From Cerasicoccus maritimus (GTDB taxonomy: Bacteria; Verrucomicrobiota; Verrucomicrobiia; Opitutales; Cerasicoccaceae), in the NCBI GenBank assembly GCA_031296935.1, contig JAVDPD010000023.1, positions 1-64,000 on the forward strand: a stretch of 64,000 nt of DNA. The letters are read 5' to 3'. Numbering within the stretch: the first letter of the stretch is position 1; every line of letters begins with the position of its first letter. The translations under genes and the position numbers were made by a program. Below the pieces are notes generated by a model, which had not been told where the DNA came from, searched no databases, and worked only from the letters and a program-made list of their open reading frames with translations. Below, one piece after another: positions 9,029-17,038 of the stretch.

Positions 9029-10396
9029 CTATGAACGCAGGGCAGACTCAACCTTCTCCAAGAAGCGACGCACGCGTGCATCATCCTTTACCGCGAGTGC
9101 ATCGCGGAGGAGCTCAGCTGCTTGTGAATACTTCTTCTCACGCACCATCAACTGCGCTTGTTTCACCAAGGCATTGAACTCAAACCCTTCGACTTTCTGC
9201 GCTCGCTGCAAGAAGAGGATCGAACGTTCGAGGTCATCTTGATCCGCATAATAGTCGGCAATTTCCAACAAGGCGTCACCACGGGCGCCATCGCGCTCAA
9301 CGATCGACTGCAAGAGTGTAATAGCCTGGTCTTCATCGCCCTTGGAGCGTGCAACCATAGCCTGCACCGTGAGTAACTCCAGCTCATCATCATTGCTAAG
9401 GTTACCGGAATAAGTTTCCGAGAGCGTGCTCAACAGTGCTTCTGCCTGGGGCGTGGCACGTGCACGCAACATCAAACGCGCAGAGCGCAGACCTGTAGAG
9501 AACTTATCATATTTCGAATCCTTGGCAATTGCGGCCTGGTAGGCATCGAGTGCGGAATCAAAGTTGCGCTGATTAAAATAAATATCGCCCAAAAGGAACA
9601 AGCTTTCGCGCTTGGCCTTACCCATCGCGCGGACCATTTCCAAATTCACGATTGCGAGCTCCGGCTTCCCCATGCTCAGGTAGGCATTAGACTGAAGCAT
9701 CCACAACGTGGCGTTGTCCGGCTCATCCTGGAGCATCGAGTTCATGAGCACGACCACCTCATTGTATTTTTCTGAAGCAAGTAACGCTTGCGCCAGACCC
9801 AGCTTCCAGTCGCGCTTGTCGGGCTGCTGCTGGATGGCGTCGCGGTAAGCTTCTTCCGCGGAGAGGAACTGTTCCTTATTGAGGTAAGCATAGCCCATCA
9901 GGCCATAGTTGCGGCCATCCTGCTCACCTAATTCCACGGCGCGGCTCAGGTGCTTGAGCGCTTCATTGTATTTCTGGCCCTGGATGTAAAGAAGCCCGAG
10001 ATTCTTGTGCGCACGGCGGAAGTCAGGAAAGCGCTCAGTCGACTCCTTGTAATATCTTTCCGCATCAGCCAAGTCACCTTGTTGGAAATACAAGTTGGCC
10101 AACACGAAAAGCAGCGCGGCACTGGAATTCTCATCAATGTCCTGGCTCAGTCGCTCAGTTGCCGCCGACGGATTAATCTTCATCAGTTCGATCAAGTCCT
10201 GTAACAATTCAACTTCGTCCGGACTAACCTTGGGCTCAGCGCCGGACAAAAATCCATAGCTGCCGACAAAGCGTTCTTGCCATTCCGGATCATTGAAATT
10301 CGGCGCGGCTGCCGAAACGTCGATGCTACCTTGCGCAAAGGACACCATCGGCATCGCGGCAAGGCAAAGAGTAAGGAACTTCAGTTTCATAATCAA
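9029..10396 (-). CDS. periplasmic TPR protein of the TonB/ExbBD operon
   Basis: A 455-residue protein with a signal peptide (KLKFLTLCLAAMPMVSFAQ) and nine or more tetratricopeptide repeats from about residue 85 to the end. Examples are ADAERYYKESTERFPDFRRA, HKNLGLLYIQGQKYNEALK and DSALDAYQAAIAKDSKYD. TPR proteins of this kind close the DUF3450-TtpC-ExbB-ExbD-TonB operons known from gammaproteobacteria such as Vibrio, where they are thought to support TonB function. It lies 17 bp after tonB. A second Met at residue 3 is an alternative start. It most likely acts as a periplasmic scaffold. Confidence 0.85.
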   Translation of the reverse strand: MIMKLKFLTLCLAAMPMVSFAQGSIDVSAAAPNFNDPEWQERFVGSYGFLSGAEPKVSPDEVELLQDLIELMKINPSAATERLSQDIDENSSAALLFVLANLYFQQGDLADAERYYKESTERFPDFRRAHKNLGLLYIQGQKYNEALKHLSRAVELGEQDGRNYGLMGYAYLNKEQFLSAEEAYRDAIQQQPDKRDWKLGLAQALLASEKYNEVVVLMNSMLQDEPDNATLWMLQSNAYLSMGKPELAIVNLEMVRAMGKAKRESLFLLGDIYFNQRNFDSALDAYQAAIAKDSKYDKFSTGLRSARLMLRARATPQAEALLSTLSETYSGNLSNDDELELLTVQAMVARSKGDEDQAITLLQSIVERDGARGDALLEIADYYADQDDLERSILFLQRAQKVEGFEFNALVKQAQLMVREKKYSQAAELLRDALAVKDDARVRRFLEKVESALRS

Positions 10397-10413
10397 ATAT
10401 AGTTGTAGAGGCG

Positions 10414-11079
10414 TTACTTAATACGCACCGGAATCGGTAAGTTTGCTTTGGCTTTGGTTGGGCGGCCTTGGAAGGTGGGCGCCGAAAACTTGCGCTTCTT
10501 CACTTCGCGAACAATAAAGTCGTTGAATTTGGGCAGGTCTGAAGATGCGACTTCGGCATGTGTCACCTCGCCCTTTTCATTGAGCTCCAAATAAACGATA
10601 ATCTTACCCGAAACGGTCTTCTTGCGTAAGCGCGCCGGGAAGTCGAATGGCGAGCGGTCCAGCAAGCGCGGCATTTGATCGAGGTCCGAGAAATCAACCA
10701 AGTCCTCGGTTCCCAAAGCTTCTTGGGAGGTCGAGAAAGTCGGCATGTCAAAATCTCCAGCCAGACTGCCACCGGTTCCCGGATTCAACGCAATTTCCAA
10801 TTGATCCAGAGAGATTTCGGGCGGAGGTTCTTCCATTTCAGGCGGAGGCTCTTCCTCAGGCTCAGGCGGCTCGGGCGGCTCTTCCAACTCATCAATCTCA
10901 GGTGCCGGGAAAGCCATCACCGGTTCGGAAAGCTGAGTCGTCTCCGGCTTTTCAATGCCTGCGAGCGAGGCGGCCGCCATCAAAACAAACAAGCCCAACG
11001 ACAGGGCAACGCCACAAACAATCCCCAACGGAAGATCGCTGCGCGCAGTTGGAATTTTAAAACTGCTGGAATCAGCCAT
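10414..11079 (-). CDS. tonB: energy transducer TonB
   Basis: A 221-residue TonB. A short cytoplasmic N-terminus precedes one transmembrane anchor (LGIVCGVALSLGLFVLMAAA, about residues 18-37). A proline/glutamate-rich periplasmic spacer follows (PPEPEEEPPPEMEEPPPE), here with Pro-Glu and no Pro-Lys repeats. The C-terminal TonB domain is at about 140-221 (VSGKIIVYLELNEKGEV, KKRKFSAPTFQGRP). It would carry proton-motive energy from the ExbB/ExbD complex to the outer-membrane receptor. It begins 5 bp after the second exbD and lies 17 bp before the TPR gene. Confidence 0.92.
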   Translation of the reverse strand: MADSSSFKIPTARSDLPLGIVCGVALSLGLFVLMAAASLAGIEKPETTQLSEPVMAFPAPEIDELEEPPEPPEPEEEPPPEMEEPPPEISLDQLEIALNPGTGGSLAGDFDMPTFSTSQEALGTEDLVDFSDLDQMPRLLDRSPFDFPARLRKKTVSGKIIVYLELNEKGEVTHAEVASSDLPKFNDFIVREVKKRKFSAPTFQGRPTKAKANLPIPVRIK

Positions 11080-11084
11080 AGTCT

Positions 11085-11489
11085 TTAATCCTTAAGGGTG
11101 GATACGCTGATTTTCTTAGCGCCGGCGTTTTTAACTTCAGACCAGACTTTGGAGAAAGTGCCATGATCAGCGAGGCTGTCAGCTTGGATGATTACCGGAA
11201 TATCGCTTTGCTTGATCTGCTGCTTCACCTGCGCGGCAACGCCAGCAATGCCGATTTCCTTTCCGCCATACACCACGCGGCCATCTTCCGTGATCGCGAT
11301 GATGATGCTGTTCTTTTCCAAGTCCTGATCCGTCACCGCGTAGGGCTTACGAATCTCCACCCCCGGTTCTTCAACAAAGACAGTGGTGACGATAAAAAAG
11401 ATCAGCAGGATAAAGATACAGTCGATCATCGGAGACAGATTGATCTCTGTATCCTGCTCTGATTCGTCGTTGATGCTTCGGGCCGGCAT
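11085..11489 (-). CDS. exbD: ExbD-type biopolymer transporter, second copy
   Basis: A 134-residue ExbD with a single transmembrane helix at about 20-40 that begins [17 protein letters not shown]. Asp23 in this helix matches the protonatable Asp25 of E. coli ExbD. The periplasmic domain ends [19 protein letters not shown], as usual in the family. It lies 14 bp after the first exbD and is clearly a paralogue of it with a divergent periplasmic domain ([16 protein letters not shown] against VIYNGEEIPLSQVKNV). The two may form a heterodimeric ExbD core within the ExbB pentamer. Confidence 0.9.
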   Translation of the reverse strand: MPARSINDESEQDTEINLSPMIDCIFILLIFFIVTTVFVEEPGVEIRKPYAVTDQDLEKNSIIIAITEDGRVVYGGKEIGIAGVAAQVKQQIKQSDIPVIIQADSLADHGTFSKVWSEVKNAGAKKISVSTLKD

Positions 11490-11503
11490 TTGAAATCAAA
11501 ATT

Positions 11504-11914
11504 TTAATTAGTGGTGGTAAAGCTGAGGAGTTCGGCGCCTGCTTCGGCAGCCTGGTCCCAAACGCTGATGAAGACGCCATGACTGGCATGCTCATTGGAG
11601 CGAATCATGACGGGAGTCTCGGAATCCTTCATGCCCTTCTTCACAACGTTCTTCACCTGACTCAAAGGAATCTCTTCCCCATTATAGATGACTTTGTTAT
11701 TCGAGGTAATTTCCAGCATCACGTTGTCTGACTCCTCGTTGTTCTCTGCAGGGTTAGCCGAAGCGTCCGGCTTGTTTACCTGCACGCCGGTCTCTTCTAC
11801 AAAGACCGTTGTAACGATAAAGAAAATCAGCAGGATGAAGATACAGTCGATCATGGAGGAAAGGTTAATTTCCGGTTCCTCTTCGCCTTCAGATAATACA
11901 CTTCTACGCGACAT
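11504..11914 (-). CDS. exbD: ExbD-type biopolymer transporter, first copy
   Basis: A 136-residue ExbD. The cytoplasmic N-terminus is acidic (SEGEEEPEINLSS). The single helix [20 protein letters not shown] carries Asp23, the proton-path residue, and the C-terminal periplasmic domain ends AAEAGAELLSFTTTN. It lies 2 bp after the small exbB, so the genes are coupled. With the next gene it forms an exbD pair. Confidence 0.9.
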   Translation of the reverse strand: MSRRSVLSEGEEEPEINLSSMIDCIFILLIFFIVTTVFVEETGVQVNKPDASANPAENNEESDNVMLEITSNNKVIYNGEEIPLSQVKNVVKKGMKDSETPVMIRSNEHASHGVFISVWDQAAEAGAELLSFTTTN

Positions 11915-11916
11915 GA

Positions 11917-12513
11917 TTAATTAATTTTCAATTCAGAGAGAGTCAGACATTCCAAACGGGTGATGTTTGCCTCTAGCTTATGTTTCTGACGCTGAATGAT
12001 CATCACAATGAACAGACCCGGCAGCGCGATGATCAGCCCGGTAAGGGTGGTTAGCAGCGCTTCCGAAATACCGGACGCCACAACGCCTGCCGTTTCACCG
12101 CCAGCGGAAGTCGCCAAGCCCATGAAGGTTTGCAACATCCCCATCACAGTGCCCAGAAGGCCAAGCAATGGAGCAGTCGCAACCAGCGTGTTCACAAAGC
12201 GCACACGGCGATCCACGAGGTTCAGCAGAGCCATGCGCACTTCGTCAAAGCGGTTGCGCACTTGCTTGGCCGAAGAGGTGTCCGTCTGCGTATAACGGAT
12301 GATTTCCGCGACTCGGCCTTCTGCCTGGTCGGGGAACATCACCCACTCGCCCCACTTGAATTCATTGCGCTTGCCCAGGCTGGAACGGCGAACGTAAAGG
12401 ATCAACTGAAACGCCTGGGTGTAGAGCAAGCACGCCAACAAAAACAGAGGGAGCATTACCGTACCTCCGCTGAGCCAGACATCCAGAATCTTTTCTATGC
12501 TAATACCGTCCAT
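11917..12513 (-). CDS. exbB: ExbB/TolQ-type proton channel protein (short form)
   Basis: A 198-residue MotA/TolQ/ExbB family protein with three predicted membrane helices: one near residues 15-37 (VMLPLFLLACLLYTQAFQL) and two in the C-terminal half. The conserved core is TAPLLGLLGTVMGMLQTF, then GGETAGVVASGISEALLTT and GLIIALPGLFIVMI. With ExbD it forms the inner-membrane motor. The short length and position after the long paralogue match ExbB2 of TtpC-type TonB systems. Confidence 0.9.
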   Translation of the reverse strand: MDGISIEKILDVWLSGGTVMLPLFLLACLLYTQAFQLILYVRRSSLGKRNEFKWGEWVMFPDQAEGRVAEIIRYTQTDTSSAKQVRNRFDEVRMALLNLVDRRVRFVNTLVATAPLLGLLGTVMGMLQTFMGLATSAGGETAGVVASGISEALLTTLTGLIIALPGLFIVMIIQRQKHKLEANITRLECLTLSELKIN

Positions 12514-12533
12514 GACAGTGCACTCGAAAGCGA

Positions 12534-13943
12534 TTATGAGTCCTTCTTGTCATGGCGGCGCGCCATCACTCCGTTAACAAATGCAACTGCGCCCTGCTCC
12601 AGCAAACCAAGCTTGCGCTTTGCCATGCGGGAAAGCATTCCATGCAAAATCAAAACCGGAATGGCGACGATCAAGCCCAGCGCCGTGGTAACCAAGGCCT
12701 CGGAAATACCCGAAGACAGGCTCTTGGCGTCACCCGTGCCGAAGATGGTGATCAACTGGAAGGTCTTGATCATACCAATAACGGTACCCAAAAGACCGAG
12801 CAGCGGTGCAGCCGCAGCCGTGATCGAAAGGAAGGGCAAAAAGCTTTCCAGATAAGGACGCGCCTTAAGAATGCGCTCGAAAAGCATTTCTTCCAAGATG
12901 CCGCGCTTTTCCTGTGCGTTGACTACGCCGGCTTCAAACATTTCACCAGCAATGCCGCCAATGGCGTGTGCGCGCTCTTGGGCTTCTTTTTCGTTTCCTT
13001 TGTCGATGCTTTCGAGGATGCCGTCGATGTGGCGCGGCATGGCGACCTTGAAGCTCAAAATCTGAATAGACTTATAGATGGCCAGCAGGAAACCAAGAAT
13101 GCCCAAGCCAATGATAACCAAGCCAACTTCGCCGCCATCATCGATGTAGCCCTTGAGCGACTTCTTTTCCTTGGCAACCTTAAGAGCCTTACCGAGAGTC
13201 GAGTCAAACGGCAACATGCCATTGCCCGAAGTAACAGCCTGCGAAATGCCACCATCAATGTCGTCCGGGAGGTCGAGAACAACCGGATCCGCCGCGTTGA
13301 GCTGAGCCTCGATCAAACCAAAGGTCGCGCCATCATCGCTGCTGAAGTAAACCGTCGGCCCCATGATCGCAAACTTGCCGTCCACCAGCACGCCAGAGGG
13401 GTTCAAGGCAGAACCTTCGTAGCTGTGGCCGCCAATAAGGTTCTGAATACGGCCCAAAGCGGTTTCGATGACACCAACCTGCAACGTGCGCTTTTCCTCA
13501 GCACTGAGGTTTTCATTTTTTGGCGCAAGCTTGCCGGCTTGAATTGCTTCTTCGTAGCCAGCGAGTTCGCTGATGTTAATGCGCCCTTCGAATTCGTTGA
13601 TAAACTCATTCAGGCGGTTGTTAACGAAGTCAGCTTGATCCTTCATCTGGCCGACCTGGCGCTCCAGCGCAGACAAGTCAATTGTGCCAGCATCCTTGAT
13701 CTTCAACAAGCGATTACGCTCGCGACGCAGCTCAAGCACCTTGCTCTCCAATTCGCTAACCGACTTAGAAAGCGGGATCTTCTTTTCTGCGATGTCATTT
13801 CTTACGTCGGCGAGTTCTTTAAGTGCGTCTTCCAGCTTCTGGTTGCTGGACTCAGCGACTTGCTGAAAATTCTGCGCAGCCAATGGCGCGGCCATCGCGC
13901 CTGCCAGCGTCAGCGTAAGAGTAAATGATTGTATCCAGTTCAT
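12534..13943 (-). CDS. TtpC-like long ExbB/TolQ protein with periplasmic coiled-coil domain
   Basis: A 469-residue protein with a signal peptide (FTLTLTLAGAMAAPLAAQ). A long heptad-rich coiled coil spans about residues 25-135 (DALKELADVRNDIAEKK, LERQVGQMKDQADFVNNR). A folded periplasmic domain follows at about 140-270 (AIMGPTVYFSSDDGATFG). The MotA/TolQ/ExbB channel domain runs from about 278 to the end (ITAAAAPLLGLLGTVIGMI, KSLSSGISEALVTTALG). This matches TtpC, the extra component needed by Vibrio TonB2 systems. It lies 28 bp after the DUF3450 gene and 20 bp before the short exbB. Confidence 0.88.
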   Translation of the reverse strand: MNWIQSFTLTLTLAGAMAAPLAAQNFQQVAESSNQKLEDALKELADVRNDIAEKKIPLSKSVSELESKVLELRRERNRLLKIKDAGTIDLSALERQVGQMKDQADFVNNRLNEFINEFEGRINISELAGYEEAIQAGKLAPKNENLSAEEKRTLQVGVIETALGRIQNLIGGHSYEGSALNPSGVLVDGKFAIMGPTVYFSSDDGATFGLIEAQLNAADPVVLDLPDDIDGGISQAVTSGNGMLPFDSTLGKALKVAKEKKSLKGYIDDGGEVGLVIIGLGILGFLLAIYKSIQILSFKVAMPRHIDGILESIDKGNEKEAQERAHAIGGIAGEMFEAGVVNAQEKRGILEEMLFERILKARPYLESFLPFLSITAAAAPLLGLLGTVIGMIKTFQLITIFGTGDAKSLSSGISEALVTTALGLIVAIPVLILHGMLSRMAKRKLGLLEQGAVAFVNGVMARRHDKKDS

Positions 13944-13971
13944 GATAAATGATAAATTTGGTCAGTTACTG

Positions 13972-14736
13972 CTACTTGATTTCGATGGGCAGCTGGACAA
14001 ACTCGATGTTCTCGATGTTGCCTTCATACATATCGATGAAGCGCTTGGCGTCGGGAGCTATTGCGTTATTTTCCTCCCAGACCCAGCCGTCCGGACCAGG
14101 CTTGCCGAAGCCTGCAACCTTACCTTGTGTATCGACGTAAACCGCGAACGACATGCCCCAGTATAGCGTGAGCACGCTGATCTTCTGTCCGCCGACTTCG
14201 CGAGTTTCACCGTAGAAATTTGCAGTGCTGTTAAACTTTTCGGCTTGGGCCAGAATACCCAAGATGTTCACCAGGCGTTGGCCCAAGGGTATCTCTGACT
14301 CCTCCGGGTTATCCGGTATGCGGATAATGAGAGGCTCAAGCTTGTCCTGCAAAGGCTCGGGAAACTGCTTAACCAGCTGCTTGACCTCGACTTCCATGCC
14401 CTTGATCTGCGCGGCGAGCGCCGTGCCTGCACGTTGATGGCCAGCGCGCTCCAGCAGCAGCTCGTTGCGCTTTTCGTCTGCTTCTGTCGTGGAATCCTCT
14501 AGCTCTTTAACTTGCTCCTCCAAAGTCGCTGCCTGCTCTTGCAGCAGTTCCTGGGTGGAGGTGAGAAACTCCTGCTCAACCTTCCAGTCGGCTTTTTCTT
14601 CTGAAATAAGCTGACGGGTTTCCACCCACTTCGTGAGTGTCGACTTGGCTTCCGCTACCGCGTTTTGCTCAGCATGTGCGGGAGCAAACGCTGCAAAGCA
14701 GGTTGTGAGTGCAATGGCTATCGGCCGAATATTCAT
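13972..14736 (-). CDS. DUF3450 periplasmic coiled-coil protein, first gene of the TonB operon
   Basis: A 254-residue DUF3450 protein. It has a signal peptide (IRPIAIALTTCFAAFAPAHA), a coiled coil at about residues 25-115 (LQEQAATLEEQVKELEDS) and a beta-type C-terminal domain (VLTLYWGMSFAVYVDTQ, GPDGWVWEENNAI). DUF3450 proteins stand first in DUF3450-TtpC-ExbB-ExbD-TonB-TPR operons. The matching coiled coil in the next gene suggests that the two interact in the periplasm, which is inference. The upstream 335-bp region holds the likely promoter and a possible Pho-box-like pair. Confidence 0.88.
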   Translation of the reverse strand: MNIRPIAIALTTCFAAFAPAHAEQNAVAEAKSTLTKWVETRQLISEEKADWKVEQEFLTSTQELLQEQAATLEEQVKELEDSTTEADEKRNELLLERAGHQRAGTALAAQIKGMEVEVKQLVKQFPEPLQDKLEPLIIRIPDNPEESEIPLGQRLVNILGILAQAEKFNSTANFYGETREVGGQKISVLTLYWGMSFAVYVDTQGKVAGFGKPGPDGWVWEENNAIAPDAKRFIDMYEGNIENIEFVQLPIEIK

Positions 14737-14829
14737 GAATAAATAGAAGGTTTCGTGAAAAATAGAGCGTAACGTAGAACAGATTTAGTCGGCCTTGACT
14801 AGAGGTTGGTTGTTAAACTTACGTCACAA

Positions 14830-14847
14830 ATGACAAGCTGGTTACAG
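14830..14847 (-). promoter_or_regulatory. possible Pho-box-like direct repeat upstream of the TonB operon
   Basis: On the minus strand, CTGTAAC and TTGTCAT are spaced by 4 bp, an 11-bp period, about 95 bp before the DUF3450 start. The layout copies a PhoB box (CTGTCAT twice, same period), with 5 of 7 and 6 of 7 matches. It is weak evidence without a genome-wide motif model. Confidence 0.25.
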
Positions 14848-14991
14848 ACCCGAAACACGCCCGTAACAAACAACAAGCACGCCCTATTTTAGGGGCATTT
14901 AAGACGCCTTTTGGCGCCTAAGCGTTACTCCACTTCGAAAATTTCACTCCGTTGGGGGTGGAAATCTTCATTCCTGAAATCCGTACATGCA

Positions 14992-15020
14992 GAAACCCCG
15001 GCGCTCCTGTCCGGGGTTTC
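14992..15020. terminator. terminator hairpin between the EF-hand gene and the TonB operon
   Basis: A perfect 10-bp stem (GAAACCCCGG / CCGGGGTTTC) with a 9-nt loop lies about 50 bp past the stop of the minus-strand EF-hand gene. The T-run after it on the minus strand is short, so orientation is inferred from context. It insulates the TonB operon promoter. Confidence 0.7.
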
Positions 15021-15071
15021 TTATCCTATTTGATATGTAGCTGCTAACTTTGTCTGAACGTAATCTCTAAA

Positions 15072-15641
15072 CTACTCTCCTGGAGGTGGTGGAGGCGCAT
15101 CTTTCAAGTCCGTGCTTCGGGGCGGCCCTTGATTCGAATCGGCTGGTCCACGGCCACCTCCATTCGGAGGGCCTTGACGCTTGCCTCTACGCTGCTGAAA
15201 TGCTTCACGGGCGGTCTGACGTTCTTCATCGGAAAGCACGCCATCGCCATCAGCATCAAAGCGATCCAACATCTTCGCCTCGCGCTCGGACTTAAAAGCT
15301 TCATACTTGCTACGCTCTTCTTCTGAGAGGGCACCATCACCATCGGCGTCAAAGCGGCGGAGAGCCATTTGCTCCATGTGAAATTCACGGGCGGCTTCAC
15401 GCTCAGTTTCGCTGAGCTTGCCATCGCCGTCGGCATCAAACTGAGTCAGGATCTCTTCACGGGAGGGGCGATCCGGACGTTGGCCCCCTTGGCGTTGCTT
15501 TCCATCGGGGCGCTGAGGGCGAGCACTCTCCGAGGGCGGATCCGGCGGAAGGGCGTCGCTGTCACCCAGAGCTGCTGATTCCGCGTGGACCAAGCCGGTG
15601 GTCAAGGCAGCGCTTAAAAAGAGGTATTTTAAAGATTTCAT
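15072..15641 (-). CDS. secreted EF-hand calcium-binding protein
   Basis: A 189-residue protein with a signal peptide (LKYLFLSAALTTGLVHA) and a Pro/Arg/Gln-rich linker (SARPQRPDGKQRQGGQRP). Three canonical EF-hand loops follow: FDADGDGKLSETE, FDADGDGALSEEE and FDADGDGVLSDEE. All keep Asp at loop positions 1, 3 and 5 and Glu at 12, so calcium binding is expected. The tail is again low-complexity (GPPNGGGRGPADSNQGPP). Small exported EF-hand proteins are frequent in Verrucomicrobiota. The specific role is unknown. It is monocistronic, with a terminator downstream. Confidence 0.88.
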   Translation of the reverse strand: MKSLKYLFLSAALTTGLVHAESAALGDSDALPPDPPSESARPQRPDGKQRQGGQRPDRPSREEILTQFDADGDGKLSETEREAAREFHMEQMALRRFDADGDGALSEEERSKYEAFKSEREAKMLDRFDADGDGVLSDEERQTAREAFQQRRGKRQGPPNGGGRGPADSNQGPPRSTDLKDAPPPPPGE

Positions 15642-15777
15642 TGTGAATACTGTTGGTTAAACTTAAGTGGGTTCTTGATTTAATAAGTGTAACCGATGGC
15701 GGCCCCCAAAGTTGCAAAAAAAATTACGCAGAGATAGATTGAAGAAGCTGTGAAGGCTGTATTGAATTATTGATCAG

Positions 15778-16182
15778 ATGTTTGAAGTCACTTTCAGCGA
15801 CCAGAGCATGTCGATGCTCAACCGCTTGGATATCATGATCCAAATGCCCATCATTGAGAAGTTCTCCAGCCTCACCAGCAAGGACCTCAATGCGGGTGGC
15901 GACGAGGTGGGCAAGTTCGAGCGCGGCGGCAAAGCATACTACCGCCTACGCGCTGGCGAATATCGCATCTACTTCGAAGTGGTCAACGAAAGCCGCTTGC
16001 TTAGCCACTATATCCTGCACAAGCATACGCTGGCTGACTTCATTTTCCGCTTCAAACTACCTTACAATGAGGAAACTCTGGTCGAACAGAATCAATCCTT
16101 CTGGCAATACGTGGAAAGCCTGACCCGACACCAACAAGAAAAACTCCCCGACGAACACACCCAGAATCCCGGTAATGCCTAG
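15778..16182 (+). CDS. RelE/ParE-fold protein upstream of pssA
   Basis: A 134-residue protein with the strand pattern of the RelE/ParE fold: FEVTFSDQSMSMLNRL, DEVGKFERGGKAYYRLRAGE and YRIYFEVVNESRLLSHYIL. There is no antitoxin gene next to it. It overlaps pssA by 8 bp, so it is more likely a domesticated member of the fold in a housekeeping operon than a working toxin. The C-terminal extension (residues 95-134) is charged and probably disordered. Catalytic competence cannot be judged. Confidence 0.65.
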   Translation: MFEVTFSDQSMSMLNRLDIMIQMPIIEKFSSLTSKDLNAGGDEVGKFERGGKAYYRLRAGEYRIYFEVVNESRLLSHYILHKHTLADFIFRFKLPYNEETLVEQNQSFWQYVESLTRHQQEKLPDEHTQNPGNA

Positions 16183-17038
16183 CGAGACGACCCCGAAAAC
16201 CGCTGCCACCAAGGAGCTCCCGTATCGTGACGTCAATGAGGCCGCGCGCATTTACCTGCTGCCCAACCTCTTTACCGCCGGTAACCTTCTCTTTGGCTTC
16301 CTCGCCATCATCTGGTGCATCCGCGGAAAATACGACGCGACTGAGGCAGAAATGGCCCGCTATTTCACGCAGGCGGTGTTTTTCATCCTAGGTGCCGGCG
16401 TCTGCGACATGCTCGATGGCCGCGTGGCGCGCCTAGGTGGCCGTGAATCCCTTTTCGGCAAAGAATTTGACTCCATTGCGGACATGGTTAGCTTCGGTAT
16501 GGCCCCCTGTCTGATGATGTTTTTCCTGATCCTGAGCCCGACCGAAGGCTGGGAATTTTTCCGCCAGATCGGCTGGCTAATCGGCTTTATTTACCTGCTT
16601 TGCGCGGGCATTCGTCTGGCACGGTATAACATCATTACGAACCCATTCATCCCCGGCATCGAGAAATCCGCTGGCTTGGGCGACTTCCAGGGCCTCCCCG
16701 CCCCCGCTGCCGCAGGCATGGTCTCGACTATTGTCCTTGTCATGCTCAACTTCCAGTTCGGCAAGGGCTTCTACCTCTTTCTTCCCCCGTTGATGCTTCT
16801 CATCGCGTGGATGATGGTCAGTAATGTGCGCTACCCGAGCTTCAAACACCTGGGCTGGCAGACGCACCTGAAGATTCCGCACTTCGTCGGCCTGATCATC
16901 TTCGTGATGATGCTCATCTTCTTCTGGCGCTTCTCGTTTGCGCTGCTGTTCTTGGCCTACCTGTTCTTCGGGCTGTTCCGTCACTTGAAAAAACGCCGTA
17001 CCCTAGGCGCGCAAGACGACGACAACGATAATGTCTGA
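16175..17038 (+). CDS. pssA: CDP-diacylglycerol-serine O-phosphatidyltransferase
   Basis: A 287-residue membrane enzyme that makes phosphatidylserine, the precursor of phosphatidylethanolamine, from CDP-diacylglycerol and serine. The complete CDP-alcohol phosphotransferase motif is visible: D78, D81-G82, A85-R86, G95, D99 and D103 in LDGRVARLGG and FGKEFDSIAD. About eight membrane helices follow, and the tail is basic (RHLKKRRT). It overlaps the gene before and the gene after by 8 bp each, so the three are co-translated. No phosphatidylserine decarboxylase is in the window. Confidence 0.9.
   Translation: MPSETTPKTAATKELPYRDVNEAARIYLLPNLFTAGNLLFGFLAIIWCIRGKYDATEAEMARYFTQAVFFILGAGVCDMLDGRVARLGGRESLFGKEFDSIADMVSFGMAPCLMMFFLILSPTEGWEFFRQIGWLIGFIYLLCAGIRLARYNIITNPFIPGIEKSAGLGDFQGLPAPAAAGMVSTIVLVMLNFQFGKGFYLFLPPLMLLIAWMMVSNVRYPSFKHLGWQTHLKIPHFVGLIIFVMMLIFFWRFSFALLFLAYLFFGLFRHLKKRRTLGAQDDDNDNV

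Noticed and set aside
15778..16182. Active RelE toxin with lost antitoxin
   Set aside because: It overlaps pssA and sits in a housekeeping operon; an unopposed toxin would be lethal, so a domesticated role is more likely.
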